Shown: one piece after another, positions 16,980-26,691 of the stretch
Layout of the letters: each line of letters starts with the position of its first letter
How positions within the stretch are numbered: the first letter of the stretch is position 1
Position numbers and translations under genes: made by a program
Notes under the pieces: generated by a model
What the model saw: the letters and a program-made list of their open reading frames with translations, nothing else
Told to the model about the DNA's origin: nothing
Database searches by the model: none
From: Sneathiella sp. P13V-1
GTDB taxonomy: Bacteria; Pseudomonadota; Alphaproteobacteria; Sneathiellales; Sneathiellaceae
NCBI RefSeq assembly: GCF_015143595.1
Contig: NZ_WYEU01000004.1
Coordinates: 62,001 to 126,000, forward strand
Direction: 5' to 3'
DNA: 64,000 nucleotides

Positions 16980-19133
16980 ATGTTACGCCAATTTGAGCTT
17001 GTAGAACGAGTTTTAAGTTATGACCCTCAGGCGGATGAGGGGCTTTTGAACCGCGCATATGTGTATACTGTGAAGGCGCACGGTGCCCAGAAGCGTGCTT
17101 CGGGCGACCCGTATTTCTCTCACCCAGTTGAAGTCGCCGGCATTCTGACAGAGCTTAAGTTGGATATGGCGACAATTATTACGGGGCTTCTTCATGATAC
17201 AATTGAAGATACAGTCGCAACCCCGGAAGAGATTGAAGAAGAATTCGGGAGCGAGATAGCTGTTCTGGTGGACGGCGTCACTAAACTGTCCCAGTTGGAA
17301 CTTCAATCTGATCGCACTAAACAGGCGGAGAATTTCTCCAAGCTCCTGCTGGCCATGTCAAATGACATCCGCGTGCTTTTGGTGAAACTTGCAGATCGCC
17401 TCCACAATATGCGCACCCTTCATTTTATCAAGAAGCCGGAAAAGCGGTTGCGTATCGCGACCGAAACGATGGAGATTTATGCGCCTCTGGCAGAGAGAAT
17501 TGGTATCCAAAACTTCCGCGATGAATTGGAAGATCTCGCCTTTGTGGAGCTTAATGAGGAAGCGCGTAAATCAATCATGCGCCGCCTTGAATATCTTAGA
17601 GAAGAAGATGAGGATCTTGTAACCCGTATTGTAAAGGATCTGCAATCTGATCTGGCCGAGGCGGGGATAACTGCTGAAATTTCAGGCCGCGAAAAGCGCC
17701 CATATTCCATCTGGCGCAAGATGGAGCAGAAGAATGTCACTTTTGAACAACTTTCAGATATTATCGCTTTCCGCATTATCGTCAGTTCTGTTGAAGAATG
17801 CTACCATGCCCTTGGTATCATGCACGCCAAATACTCAATGGTTCCTGGGCGCTTCAAAGACTATATTTCGACACCAAAACGCAATAATTATCAGTCCATT
17901 CATACAACCATTTTCGGACCGGAGCGGCAACGGATTGAGGTGCAAATCCGCACGCGCCAAATGCATGAAACCAACGAATATGGCGTGGCGGCCCACTGGC
18001 AGTATAAACAGCAGATTGGAGCTCCTCTTAATGAAGGACAGCAGTATCGATGGCTCCGTGAGCTGCTGGAGATTTTGGAAGAAGCCTCCGATCCAGATGA
18101 GTTTTTGGAACATACAAAGCTCAATATGTACCAGGATCAGGTTTTCTGTTTCACACCCAAAGGGGATCTGATTTCGCTGCCTGCGGGAAGTAGCCCAGTT
18201 GACTTTGCCTACGCTGTTCATACACGGGTAGGGGATACCTGTGTAGGGGCCAAGGTGAACAAGCGAATGACACCTCTTCGCTCAGTCCTCAAGAACGGGG
18301 ATCAGGTGGAAATCCTGCGTTCCAAGAATCAGACACCTTCTCCGACATGGGAGAGTTTTGTTGTCAGCGGTAAAGCCCGTTCTGCCATTCGCCGTTTTAT
18401 TAGGCAGCAACAGCGTCATCAATATGTTGAACTTGGTCAGTCCATTGCGGAAAAAGCTTTCAGAAACTTCAGTAAGCCTTACGCTGAGAAAGCGCTCGCT
18501 CCGGCCATAAAATACTGGGATCTGGATACAGTTGAAGACCTGTATTGTTCATTGGGCGATGGAACCCATACCAGTCGGCAACTTCTTGAGATAATTTTTC
18601 CGGGCGAAAAGGAAAGCCAGGAAAATGAAAATGTTGTTCCGATTACCCGCGGAAAATCAGATCGGAAAAAAACACGTGGTGCGGCGGTTCCCATCAGGGG
18701 GCTTATTCCGGGAATGGCCATGCATTTTGCCGGTTGTTGTCACCCGTTGCCGGGCGATCGGATTGTTGGGATTGTGACAACCGGGAAAGGGGTTACAATC
18801 CATACAATCGACTGTGATACATTGGAGCAATTTGCCGAAGTGCCTGAGCGGTGGCTGGATGTAGCTTGGGAAACTGAGAGTGAAACCCAGCATGTTCAGG
18901 TGGGTCGGATCAATGTTGTGATGGCGAATGAACCTGGTGCACTTTCAAGCGTGACTTCATCTATCGCTGCAAATAATGGCAACATCACCAACCTAGTTAT
19001 CTCAAATCGAACTCAAGAGTTTTTTGAGATGCGTGTGGATATCGAAGTAAGAGATGTGAAACATCTTACCAATATAATAGCAGCCTTGAGGGCTGACCCA
19101 GTTATCAGTTCCGTTGAACGGGCTGGTGGATAA
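16980..19133 (+). CDS. rsh: Bifunctional (p)ppGpp synthetase/hydrolase (RelA/SpoT, Rsh)
   Basis: This 717-residue protein has the order HD hydrolase, synthetase, TGS, ACT. The hydrolase site shows SHPVEVAGIL and LLHDTIEDT near residues 45-80. The synthetase site shows YSIWRKM, RFKDYISTPKRNNYQSIH and EVQIRT. RFKD is the RxKD-type motif of bifunctional long RSH enzymes rather than the acidic motif of synthetase-only RelA. The TGS domain begins near FTPKGDLISLP, and a C-terminal ACT domain contains ANEPGALSSV. It controls the stringent response and is probably the only long RSH, as is usual in alphaproteobacteria. The pyrE start lies 16 bp downstream. Confidence 0.95.
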   Translation: MLRQFELVERVLSYDPQADEGLLNRAYVYTVKAHGAQKRASGDPYFSHPVEVAGILTELKLDMATIITGLLHDTIEDTVATPEEIEEEFGSEIAVLVDGVTKLSQLELQSDRTKQAENFSKLLLAMSNDIRVLLVKLADRLHNMRTLHFIKKPEKRLRIATETMEIYAPLAERIGIQNFRDELEDLAFVELNEEARKSIMRRLEYLREEDEDLVTRIVKDLQSDLAEAGITAEISGREKRPYSIWRKMEQKNVTFEQLSDIIAFRIIVSSVEECYHALGIMHAKYSMVPGRFKDYISTPKRNNYQSIHTTIFGPERQRIEVQIRTRQMHETNEYGVAAHWQYKQQIGAPLNEGQQYRWLRELLEILEEASDPDEFLEHTKLNMYQDQVFCFTPKGDLISLPAGSSPVDFAYAVHTRVGDTCVGAKVNKRMTPLRSVLKNGDQVEILRSKNQTPSPTWESFVVSGKARSAIRRFIRQQQRHQYVELGQSIAEKAFRNFSKPYAEKALAPAIKYWDLDTVEDLYCSLGDGTHTSRQLLEIIFPGEKESQENENVVPITRGKSDRKKTRGAAVPIRGLIPGMAMHFAGCCHPLPGDRIVGIVTTGKGVTIHTIDCDTLEQFAEVPERWLDVAWETESETQHVQVGRINVVMANEPGALSSVTSSIAANNGNITNLVISNRTQEFFEMRVDIEVRDVKHLTNIIAALRADPVISSVERAGG

Positions 19134-19149
19134 GTTAAGAGATAAGACA

Positions 19150-19737
19150 ATGACTCCAGATGAAGTACTGACACATTTCCGGGAAACTGATGCTCTTCTT
19201 GAAGGGCATTTTCTTCTTAGTTCAGGTTTACATTCCGACCGTTATCTTCAGTGCGCTAAGGTGTTAATGCATCCGGAACGCGCTGCATCGCTTTGTGCTG
19301 CACTGGCTGCCAAGGTGAAGGATGGACTTGGCGAGGACAGTGTTGATTACGTCGTGGCACCTGCCATGGGCGGGGTGATCGTCGGTTACGAAATGGCACG
19401 ACAACTCGGCGTTCCCGGCATGTTTACTGAACGTGTGAATGGTGTGTTCGAGTTTCGTCGGGGGTTTGAATTGCCAAAGGGTGCGCGGGTGATCATGTCC
19501 GAAGATATCGTCACTACCGGGAAGTCCAGCATTGAATGTATTAAGGTTATTAATGCCGCTGGCGGGAATGTCGTTGGGGCGACATGTCTGATCGACCGGT
19601 CTAACGGAACTGCAGACGTTGGTGTTCCGCTCTTCTCCTTGATGCAATTGGAAGTAAAAACTTACGATCCGGATAATTTACCTACGCATTTGCAGGGAAC
19701 TGAAGCCATCAAACCGGGTAGCCGCAATCTGAAATAG
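19150..19737 (+). CDS. pyrE: Orotate phosphoribosyltransferase
   Basis: This 195-residue enzyme makes OMP from orotate and PRPP in pyrimidine synthesis. Visible are the N-terminal LLSSGLHSDRYLQCAKV, the hood region ERVNGVFEFRRGF, and the PRPP-binding motif VIMSEDIVTTGKSS. ATG 19150 gives the normal N-terminus (MTPDEVLTHF); a longer frame would run into the end of rsh. It is part of the plus-strand series rsh-pyrE-DUF2062-pdxJ-acpS. Confidence 0.93.
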   Translation: MTPDEVLTHFRETDALLEGHFLLSSGLHSDRYLQCAKVLMHPERAASLCAALAAKVKDGLGEDSVDYVVAPAMGGVIVGYEMARQLGVPGMFTERVNGVFEFRRGFELPKGARVIMSEDIVTTGKSSIECIKVINAAGGNVVGATCLIDRSNGTADVGVPLFSLMQLEVKTYDPDNLPTHLQGTEAIKPGSRNLK

Positions 19738-19747
19738 GCAAAAGTTT

Positions 19748-20368
19748 ATGTTCCAGCGTAGAGAGAAACCATCCCGGTCAAAGCGGGTGAAAGATTTTTT
19801 CTGGCCTTCTATAGGCTTTAGGCGTTCGTCAAAATATGTCGGACTTCGTTTAGCGCGCTTGCCTGGAACGCCTTATTCTCTCGCAGCTGGTTTTGCGTGT
19901 GGGGCAGCTGTCTCCTTTACACCATTTGTTGGTTTGCATTTTGTAATCTCTGCGATTGTCGCCTGGATGATGCGGGCCAACATTATTGCGTCTGCCATTG
20001 GCACTGTTGTTGGGAACCCGTGGACATTCCCTTTTATCTGGGCCGCCACATACCACACCGGGGAGTGGATACTCGGCCGGGAAGGTGGGGAGCATGGGGA
20101 CGTTTCTGGGGATACCTTAAAAGGGTTCTTCCAAGGGTTTTATGAAGATGGTTGGGGAAGTGTTGCGCAACTTTTCAGTGACGTCATGCTGCCGATGCTA
20201 GTGGGCTCTCTTCCCTTCTTTGTTGTTGTGTGGTTTATTTTCTTTTATCCGCTTAAAGTTCTTATCCGTAATTTCCATCTGACACGCGCTGAAGCCAGAA
20301 TGAATGGCCGAAACGGTGATGGTGAGATTGAAGAAGACGAGATCAGAAAAACCAGTTCAGGGGAATGA
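19748..20368 (+). CDS. DUF2062 membrane protein
   Basis: The 206-residue product matches the DUF2062 family. A basic N-terminus is followed by the conserved stretch [27 protein letters not shown] and [12 protein letters not shown], then a last hydrophobic helix near residues 148-170. It has about three membrane segments and sits in the inner membrane. Function is unknown; the family often accompanies pdxJ and lipid or cell-envelope genes in alphaproteobacteria. The TGA is one base before the pdxJ ATG, so the two are translated together. Confidence 0.85.
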   Translation: MFQRREKPSRSKRVKDFFWPSIGFRRSSKYVGLRLARLPGTPYSLAAGFACGAAVSFTPFVGLHFVISAIVAWMMRANIIASAIGTVVGNPWTFPFIWAATYHTGEWILGREGGEHGDVSGDTLKGFFQGFYEDGWGSVAQLFSDVMLPMLVGSLPFFVVVWFIFFYPLKVLIRNFHLTRAEARMNGRNGDGEIEEDEIRKTSSGE

Positions 20369-20369
20369 T

Positions 20370-21122
20370 ATGCAGCATCTGCGCTTGGGTGTAAATATTG
20401 ATCATGTCGCAACTATTCGCAATGCGCGCGGGGGGATCCACCCTGATCCATTACGCGCGGCCAAGATAGCCGAAGAGGCGGGTGCGGACGGTATTACGGC
20501 CCATTTGCGTGAAGATCGCCGGCATATTGCGGATTACGATATCAAGCTGCTTTCAGAAAATCTGACGATCCCATTGAATTTTGAGATGGCGGCAACAGAA
20601 GAAATGCTGGAGATCGCTTTGGCACATAAGCCGCACGCGGCCTGTCTTGTTCCTGAAAAGCGGGAAGAACGGACAACAGAAGGTGGCCTTGATGTTTTGG
20701 GCGGCCAAAATTCTTTGCAGAAATACGTCTCAGAGCTCAAAAATTCTGACATCCGGGTGTCCTTGTTTGTTGAGCCTGATCCACGTCAACTGGAAGCAGC
20801 CGCGCGACTTGGGGCGGATATCGTGGAACTGCATGTGGGACCTTATTGCGACGCAGAGACGCCCGAAGAGCGGGATCAACATTTCAAGAGAATTCTTGCA
20901 GCAGCAAAAGCCGCTGAGGAATTTAATCTTGAATGTCACGCGGGACATGGTTTGACATATGAAACAGTTGAACCTGTAGCTGCTATTCCAAGTATCGTTG
21001 AGTTGAATATTGGTCATTTTCTGATCGGCGAGGCCATTTTTGTTGGGCTTGATACTTCGATCAAGGAAATGCGCCGGCGAATGGATATTGGCCGGGCAAA
21101 AGCGGTGGAGCAGAGCGTGTGA
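20370..21122 (+). CDS. pdxJ: Pyridoxine 5'-phosphate synthase
   Basis: This 250-residue TIM-barrel enzyme closes the pyridoxine ring from 1-deoxyxylulose 5-phosphate and aminoacetone phosphate. It has [17 protein letters not shown] at the N-terminus, [28 protein letters not shown], and GHGLTYETV near the end. ATG 20370 follows AGGGGA and begins at the conserved [11 protein letters not shown]; an upstream in-frame ATG at 20304 overlaps DUF2062 and is not needed. Its stop overlaps the acpS GTG by four bases. Confidence 0.95.
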   Translation: MQHLRLGVNIDHVATIRNARGGIHPDPLRAAKIAEEAGADGITAHLREDRRHIADYDIKLLSENLTIPLNFEMAATEEMLEIALAHKPHAACLVPEKREERTTEGGLDVLGGQNSLQKYVSELKNSDIRVSLFVEPDPRQLEAAARLGADIVELHVGPYCDAETPEERDQHFKRILAAAKAAEEFNLECHAGHGLTYETVEPVAAIPSIVELNIGHFLIGEAIFVGLDTSIKEMRRRMDIGRAKAVEQSV

Positions 21123-21523
21123 TTATCGGATTTGGAAACGATATCATTGATATTCGCCGGATCGAAAATACATTGAATCGGTTCGGTGATCGTTTCGTGA
21201 ACCGTATTTATACGGAATTGGAAATAACCAAAGCAGAACGTCGTTATAACCGCGTAGAAACTTACGCCAAGCGATATGCCGCAAAAGAGGCATGCTCTAA
21301 GGCGCTGGGAACAGGGTTTCGCAAAGGTGTATTTTGGAAGGATATGGGAGTTATCAACCTTCCAACCGGCCAGCCAACCATGAAATTGACAGGCGGGGCC
21401 CTGTTAAGGTTGCAGGAAATTACGCCTGTTGGTATGGAGGCATTCATACATTTAACAATTACGGATGAGCCTCCGCAGGCGCAAGCTGTAGTTTTGATTG
21501 AAGCCCGCCCGTTGGCAGGCTGA
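21119..21523 (+). CDS. acpS: Holo-[acyl-carrier-protein] synthase
   Basis: This 134-residue enzyme attaches phosphopantetheine to acyl carrier protein. It has the N-terminal [15 protein letters not shown] and the metal/CoA motif [18 protein letters not shown]. It starts with GTG inside the last codons of pdxJ (GTGA overlap), so translation is coupled. Length is usual. The lepB ATG follows 54 bp downstream. Confidence 0.93.
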   Translation: MIIGFGNDIIDIRRIENTLNRFGDRFVNRIYTELEITKAERRYNRVETYAKRYAAKEACSKALGTGFRKGVFWKDMGVINLPTGQPTMKLTGGALLRLQEITPVGMEAFIHLTITDEPPQAQAVVLIEARPLAG

Positions 21524-21577
21524 AACATTGAATAGCATTTCCGCGAATGCGGACTGAGAATAGTTAGGCGATCAAGT

Positions 21578-22330
21578 ATGACGGATAAAACAGAAGAAAA
21601 AGAAGAAGGCGGACTATGGGAAACCGTCAAGACCATTATTTATGCGGTCTTGATTGCGGTTGTGATCCGAACCTTCTTTTTTGAACCTTTCAAGATTCCG
21701 TCTGAATCCATGCTCTCGACGTTGAAGATTGGGGATTACCTGTTCGTTTCAAAATACTCCTACGGATATAGCAGGCATTCTTTCCCGTTTAGTGCAGCCC
21801 CAATTGATGGACGTATAATGGAAGCCCTACCGGAGCGTGGGGATGTGGCTGTTTTTAAGAAACCGGTTGGCGAGCCAATTGATTATATTAAGCGCATTAT
21901 TGGATTGCCAGGTGATACCATTCAAATGAAGAATGGTGCACTTTATCTGAACGGTCAGGCCGTCAAGCGGGAACGCATTGAAGATTACGTCGATCGGGAT
22001 CCACGCGGAAATGTCCGAAGAATTGTGCAATACAGAGAAACACTTCCAAACGGAAAATCCTACCTGACTTTGGATATGCGCCGAGGGGGATCTGGTGATG
22101 ATACCGATTTGTACACGGTTCCAGAAGGACATGTATTTGGCATGGGGGACAACCGTGATAACTCTACAGATAGCCGCTATCTCACGCAAGTCGGCTATAT
22201 CCCTATTGAAAATCTGGTGGGTCGGGCTGAGTTCCTGTTCTTCTCAATCGATGGCGACACAGCGATTTGGGAAGTTTGGAAATTACCGTTCGCTGCACGT
22301 TGGGAACGTGTCTTTTCATCATTGAGATAA
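21578..22330 (+). CDS. lepB: Signal peptidase I
   Basis: This 250-residue membrane peptidase removes signal peptides of Sec and Tat substrates. A single N-terminal membrane anchor (about residues 17-33) is followed by the catalytic serine S44 in PSESM, the general-base lysine K105 in IDYIKRIIGLPGD, and the later box GDNRDNSTDSRY. It sits in the conserved alphaproteobacterial order acpS-lepB-rnc-era. The next gene begins two bases after its TAA. Confidence 0.95.
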   Translation: MTDKTEEKEEGGLWETVKTIIYAVLIAVVIRTFFFEPFKIPSESMLSTLKIGDYLFVSKYSYGYSRHSFPFSAAPIDGRIMEALPERGDVAVFKKPVGEPIDYIKRIIGLPGDTIQMKNGALYLNGQAVKRERIEDYVDRDPRGNVRRIVQYRETLPNGKSYLTLDMRRGGSGDDTDLYTVPEGHVFGMGDNRDNSTDSRYLTQVGYIPIENLVGRAEFLFFSIDGDTAIWEVWKLPFAARWERVFSSLR

Positions 22331-22332
22331 AC

Positions 22333-23031
22333 ATGTCAGAGATACAAAATCTAGCTGAGTTGATGAAACTCCTTGGACATCAGTTCAAGGATGCCTCTTT
22401 GCTGGAAGAAGCGATTACTCATACGTCTCTGACAAAAGGACGACGACGTCAATTGGCGGATGCCGATTATGAACGGATGGAGTTTCTTGGAGATCGCGTG
22501 TTGGGTCTGGTGATCGCAGAAGAACTGTTTTCCCGCTATCCTGATGCAGAAGCGGGTCAACTTTCCAGGCGCTTTAACTCTCAAGTTCAGCGGGATACGT
22601 TGGCTGAAATAGCGGAAGATCTTGGGCTCCATAAGTTTATCAGGGTCTCACCAGAGCTAAAACGGTTGGGCGGAGAGAAAAATCCGTCATTATTAGAAGA
22701 TTGTATGGAAGCTGTGATTGCTGCGCTCTATTTAGATGGAGGGATGGTCGCGGCCAAGCGTTGTATAAAGGATCATTGGTGGTCCCGATTTGAAGAAAAG
22801 AATGCCGCTAAGAAAGATCCCAAATCCGCTTTGCAGGAATGGGCTGCTAAGCAGGGCAAGAAAACCCCGGAATATAGACTGGTTCAGGAAGCCGGGCCCG
22901 ATCACAACAGAACTTTTACAATAGAAGTTCATGTAGAAGGTTGTGAGCCGACAGTGGCAAAAGGCCAGTCCAAACGCGCCGCGGAAAAGAAGGCGGCCGC
23001 GAAAATGCTGAAAGATAATTTAAATGAGTGA
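22333..23031 (+). CDS. rnc: Ribonuclease III
   Basis: This 232-residue double-strand RNase has the signature ERMEFLGDRVLG, the second acidic cluster LLEDCMEAVIAALYLDGG, and a C-terminal dsRNA-binding domain ending in KAAAKMLKDNL. It processes rRNA precursors and some mRNAs. ATG 22333 (MSEIQNLAEL) starts two bases after lepB; an upstream ATG at 22267 lies inside lepB and is rejected. The end overlaps era by eight bases. Confidence 0.95.
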   Translation: MSEIQNLAELMKLLGHQFKDASLLEEAITHTSLTKGRRRQLADADYERMEFLGDRVLGLVIAEELFSRYPDAEAGQLSRRFNSQVQRDTLAEIAEDLGLHKFIRVSPELKRLGGEKNPSLLEDCMEAVIAALYLDGGMVAAKRCIKDHWWSRFEEKNAAKKDPKSALQEWAAKQGKKTPEYRLVQEAGPDHNRTFTIEVHVEGCEPTVAKGQSKRAAEKKAAAKMLKDNLNE

Positions 23032-23944
23032 AGAAGTTCCAGAAATTGAAAAGACCCGCTGTGGGTATGTCACCTTGATAGGTGCCCCCAATGCCGGGAA
23101 ATCAACGCTGCTCAATCAGTTGGTCGGCGCGAAAATTGCTATTGTCTCACCTAAGGTGCAGACAACACGTGCGCGGGTAACTGCTATTGCCGTTGAAGGT
23201 CAGTCACAGATTATTTTTGTAGACACTCCTGGTATTTTTGCGCCGTCTCGGCGCCTTGAAAAAGCGATGGTCAATGCCGCATGGGATGGTGTTCAGGATG
23301 CAGACGTTCTGGCGCTGATTATTGATGCAAACCGCGGTATCAGCAAAGATGTTGAGCGTATTATTGACGGTCTTAAGAAAGCCGAAGCTAAGGCGCATTT
23401 GATCCTTAATAAGATCGACATGATTAAACGCGAAAAACTGTTGGGCCTTGTTCAAGAGCTTACAGATCGTGGCATTTTTGAAGATGTTTTCATGATTTCT
23501 GCCCTGAACGGTGACGGTGTCGACCATTTGCGGCAAACCCTTGCAGGTCAGGTGCCAGAAGGACCTTGGTTATTCCCTGAGGACCAGTTGGCTACGGCAC
23601 CTATGCGGAACCTTGCCGCAGAAGTCACGCGCGAGAAACTGTTCCTGCGCCTTAATCAGGAACTTCCATATTCACTGACGGTTGAAACAGAGAAATGGGA
23701 AGAGAGAAAAGACGGGTCGGTCAAAATTGATCAGGTTGTTTATGTCTCTCGCGCAAATCACAAACCTATTGTTCTTGGTAAAGGCGGTGCTACCATCAAG
23801 CAGATTGGTGCCATGGCCCGTGAGGAACTGGAAGAAATGATGGGATGCCGGGTGCATCTGTTCCTTTTTGTGAAAGTTCGGGAAAAGTGGTTAGATGATC
23901 CTGAACGCTATCAGGAGATGGGGTTGGAGTTTCCCAAAAACTAA
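23024..23944 (+). CDS. era: GTPase Era
   Basis: This 306-residue GTPase assists 16S rRNA maturation and 30S assembly. G1 is GAPNAGKST (20-28), G3 is DTPG, G4 is NKID, and the C-terminal KH domain contains VLGKGGATIKQIG. The gene overlaps rnc by eight bases, the normal arrangement. recO, often next in other bacteria, is not here; a GST-like gene follows instead. Confidence 0.96.
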   Translation: MSEEVPEIEKTRCGYVTLIGAPNAGKSTLLNQLVGAKIAIVSPKVQTTRARVTAIAVEGQSQIIFVDTPGIFAPSRRLEKAMVNAAWDGVQDADVLALIIDANRGISKDVERIIDGLKKAEAKAHLILNKIDMIKREKLLGLVQELTDRGIFEDVFMISALNGDGVDHLRQTLAGQVPEGPWLFPEDQLATAPMRNLAAEVTREKLFLRLNQELPYSLTVETEKWEERKDGSVKIDQVVYVSRANHKPIVLGKGGATIKQIGAMAREELEEMMGCRVHLFLFVKVREKWLDDPERYQEMGLEFPKN

Positions 23945-23988
23945 GGGTATAAAAACACTGTGGGCGCGGTAATATAAACGGAGACATG

Positions 23989-24678
23989 ATGATAGATTTA
24001 TATTTCTGGCCCACACCTAATGGGTGGAAAGTTTCCATTCTATTAGAAGAACTGGGGGTCCCTTATAATCTAATCCCGGTGAACATTGGTAAAGGGGACC
24101 AGTTTGAGCCTGAGTTTCTGAAAATCTCTCCCAACAACCGTATGCCGGCGATTGTGGATCATGATCCTGTAGATGGTGGTGAACCGATCAGTATTTTTGA
24201 ATCCGCGGCTATCATGACATACCTTGCCGATAAGTACGGCAGATTTATGCCGTCAGAGCTTCGCGCCAGAACGGAAGTCAACCAGTGGCTTTTCTGGCAA
24301 ATGGGAGGCCTTGGGCCAATGGCGGGGCAGGCTCATCATTTCCGCCTCTATGCACCGGAGAAAATTCAATACGGGATTGATCGATACACAAATGAGGTCG
24401 TCAGACTATATGGTGTGATGGAGCGCCGTCTTGCTGACCGTGATTATTTGGCAGGTGACTACTCCATCGCTGACATGGCTGCGTTTCCCTGGGTTTCAAG
24501 GCATGAACGTCAAGGTCAGGACCTAAATGATTATCCCATATTAAAGCGTTGGTATGATTCCATTGCAGCACGTGACGCTGTGAAGCGGGGGCTGGCTGTG
24601 GGGGCTGATCTGCCACAGGTAACAAGCCTGAAATCGGACGAAAGTAAAAAAATACTATTTGGACATAACAACAAGTAA
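23989..24678 (+). CDS. Glutathione S-transferase-like disulfide-bond oxidoreductase (YfcG/YghU type)
   Basis: This 229-residue cytoplasmic protein starts MIDLYFWPTPNGWKV, very close to the N-terminus I recall for E. coli YfcG. The second ATG (23989) lies five bases from GGAG, while the first (23986) is too close to it. The thioredoxin-like domain contains SPNNRMPAIVDHDP and the glutathione-binding FESAAIMTYLA. The helical C-terminal domain contains DYSIADMAAFPW. YfcG-type proteins use glutathione to reduce disulfides and have weak peroxidase activity. It is a single gene behind era, with a strong terminator. Confidence 0.85.
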   Translation: MIDLYFWPTPNGWKVSILLEELGVPYNLIPVNIGKGDQFEPEFLKISPNNRMPAIVDHDPVDGGEPISIFESAAIMTYLADKYGRFMPSELRARTEVNQWLFWQMGGLGPMAGQAHHFRLYAPEKIQYGIDRYTNEVVRLYGVMERRLADRDYLAGDYSIADMAAFPWVSRHERQGQDLNDYPILKRWYDSIAARDAVKRGLAVGADLPQVTSLKSDESKKILFGHNNK

Positions 24679-24703
24679 AGCCATTGAATAAAATGGATTT
24701 TTA

Positions 24704-24728
24704 GGGAGCTTTTCAGCTCCCTTTTTTA
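24704..24728 (+). terminator. Terminator after the GST-like gene
   Basis: A stem GGGAGCT / AGCTCCC with a short loop is followed by six T. Confidence 0.88.
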
Positions 24729-24869
24729 TTGAAAAATGTCAGCCCTCTAAAATTCCTGAATTGGAAACCTATTATTAATAATTACTCATACATCATAAAA
24801 TTATGAATGGGCGGAAAAGAGCTCAGGAGTTTGATTTTATCTGTTCGCTACTAAATGGAGGAGGATATC

Positions 24870-25139
24870 ATGGCTGAACTGGATAAAGAGTATCTATCTC
24901 GATTAGAAAATCGCGCAGAAAGAGGCTCACCTGAAGATCAATACCGCACCGGTATTGCATTCGCAATCGGTGATGGTGTCCCTATCGATCTTGTAACAGC
25001 TCATAAATGGCTTAATCTTGCTGCGATGAATGGAGTATCGGAAGCACGTGAAAGTCGCGCAGAAATTTCTCAGGATATGTCTCCAGCAGAAATTGCCGCA
25101 GCCCAGAAACTTGCACGGGAATGGTATCTAACTCACTAA
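24870..25139 (+). CDS. Small Sel1-like repeat protein
   Basis: The 89-residue product contains one clear Sel1-like unit (GSPEDQYRTGIAFAIGDGVP then AHKWLNLAAMNG) and an incomplete second. There is no signal peptide, so it is cytoplasmic. ATG 24870 is preceded by a very strong GGAGGA; the ATG at 24855 would include this ribosome site in the coding region and is rejected. Sel1 proteins usually act as adaptors. Its stop shares bases with the stop of the convergent histidine kinase gene, so there is no room for a terminator between them. Confidence 0.8.
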   Translation: MAELDKEYLSRLENRAERGSPEDQYRTGIAFAIGDGVPIDLVTAHKWLNLAAMNGVSEARESRAEISQDMSPAEIAAAQKLAREWYLTH

Positions 25140-26290
25140 GACGCCATCGTCTTGTTAATTAGATATGTACGATCTTCAGGGAAAATGATTTCGAACTGTG
25201 TTCCAGCGTCTGGTTCGCTTTCCACTGTGACTGTCGCGCCGTGAGCATCTGCAAACCTCTTGACCATTGTCAGGCCAAGTCCCGTCCCTTCGCACTGTAG
25301 GTTTTGGGCGATCTGACTTCTTTGGAACGGGGTGTACAGGTTGGGGAAGAATTCTTTTTCGATTCCAACGCCGTTATCACATACCCGCAGGACACAACAT
25401 CCTTCCTCAAGTTTACATTCTAATTTTACCCGGCTGTTGTTCGGTGAAAATTTCATAGCGTTTCCCAGCAGATTGATAACAATCTGCTTCAGGCGAATTT
25501 GGTCGCCATACACAACAAGATTAGCAGGTTCGACGTCCAGATCTATCTGGATATTCTTTTCCTTGGATCTTGTGTAGCTCAGCGCCTGACAGGATTGTAG
25601 AAGAGGCCAGATATCAACCTTCTGTTCGTCCAGGACAATATCGCCAGTCTCAATCTTCGCCAGATCGAGTACTTCATTGATTAAGGACAGAAGATGCTCA
25701 CCCGCATTTTGGATGTCTTCAGCATATTCCCCATATCTTTCGTCACTATGTGCACCATAAACCGCTGAAGAGAGGAGGGAAGAAAAACCGATAATCGCGT
25801 TAAGTGGCGTCCTAAGTTCGTGGCTCATATTCGCCATAAACTCTGATTTTGCCCGGTTTGCGTATTCTGCGCGCTCTTTAGCTTCCAAAAGCTGGGCTTC
25901 ATTGTTTTTGATATCGGTAATATCACTTTGAACGGATACAAAGCCCCCGTTGGATAAAGGACGATCAGTCGTTTTTATCCAACGACCATCCTTCATGTTT
26001 ACGGTGAAAGAGCCCTGTAGTTCTTCGCGATATTTTCTTTTGCGTTCGAGATATTCTTCACCGGAGCCATATTCGTCACCGACAACTACATTGCCATTGC
26101 GGATGTCAATTTCACCCAGTTCCCGATAGTGCGTGCCGGGTTTGGCTTCTTCTTCCGTATATCCATAAAGTTGAAGGAATTTGCTATTGCATGTAACCAG
26201 ATAGCCGTTTTTGTCATAAACAACAAAAGCCTCGGAAATGTTTTCCAACGCATCCAGCAGCAATTCAGAATTTTCAGGTGAATTGTGCAT
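25136..26290 (-). CDS. Soluble PAS-domain sensor histidine kinase
   Basis: This 384-residue kinase has no membrane segment. An N-terminal PAS domain (about 10-125, beginning ALENISEAFVVYDKNGYLV) leads through a short coiled coil to HisKA with the phosphorylated H157 in MSHELRTPLN. The HATPase domain has NLLGNAMKFSP (N box), DNGVGI (G1) and GTGLGLTMV (G2). No receiver domain is fused and no response-regulator gene lies beside it, so it is an orphan kinase. The signal is probably cytoplasmic, possibly a bound cofactor. Arrangement resembles PAS kinases of Rhodospirillales. Confidence 0.88.
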   Translation of the reverse strand: MHNSPENSELLLDALENISEAFVVYDKNGYLVTCNSKFLQLYGYTEEEAKPGTHYRELGEIDIRNGNVVVGDEYGSGEEYLERKRKYREELQGSFTVNMKDGRWIKTTDRPLSNGGFVSVQSDITDIKNNEAQLLEAKERAEYANRAKSEFMANMSHELRTPLNAIIGFSSLLSSAVYGAHSDERYGEYAEDIQNAGEHLLSLINEVLDLAKIETGDIVLDEQKVDIWPLLQSCQALSYTRSKEKNIQIDLDVEPANLVVYGDQIRLKQIVINLLGNAMKFSPNNSRVKLECKLEEGCCVLRVCDNGVGIEKEFFPNLYTPFQRSQIAQNLQCEGTGLGLTMVKRFADAHGATVTVESEPDAGTQFEIIFPEDRTYLINKTMAS

Positions 26291-26561
26291 TCTGTTGCTG
26301 ACCCCCCTCAGCAGAGAACTAAATGGCTTAAATAAAAATGATTTTACGTTTCAATTCATGACTAAATATAAGGATATTCTTAGTTATAAAATATTAACAG
26401 AGTCTTAATTCAAACCTCTTATTGTAGTTAATAAAAAATTAAAAACTATCTTTGGTAGAATGGTTTGGGGATAACTTTTCGGATCACCACTAAGTTTACG
26501 AGTAAAATCAAATGGCTTGTTCTGTGGATAACTTTTTGGCTCCATATTCAAAATAAACTCT

Positions 26562-26590
26562 TTGACATAGGGGGAAAATCTGCCATATTG
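26562..26590 (+). promoter_or_regulatory. Promoter of tRNA-Ser
   Basis: A perfect -35 box TTGACA (26562-26567) is followed, after about 16 bp, by a CATATT-like -10 box (26584-26589). This places the transcript start close to the mature tRNA 5' end at 26600. The rest of 26291-26561 holds no gene. Confidence 0.65.
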
Positions 26591-26599
26591 CGCGCCGAC

Positions 26600-26691
26600 G
26601 GTGAAGTGGCCGAGTGGCTGAAGGCGCTCCCCTGCTAAGGGAGTATGGGGTCAACGCTCCATCGTGGGTTCGAATCCCACCTTCACCGCCA
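26600..26691 (+). tRNA. tRNA-Ser (anticodon GCT)
   Basis: The 92-nt gene folds as a class II tRNA. The acceptor arms GGTGAAG and CTTCACC pair perfectly, the anticodon loop CTGCTAA gives GCT (reads AGC/AGU), there is a long variable arm, and the T loop is TTCGAAT. CCA is encoded at 26689-26691. Confidence 0.96.
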
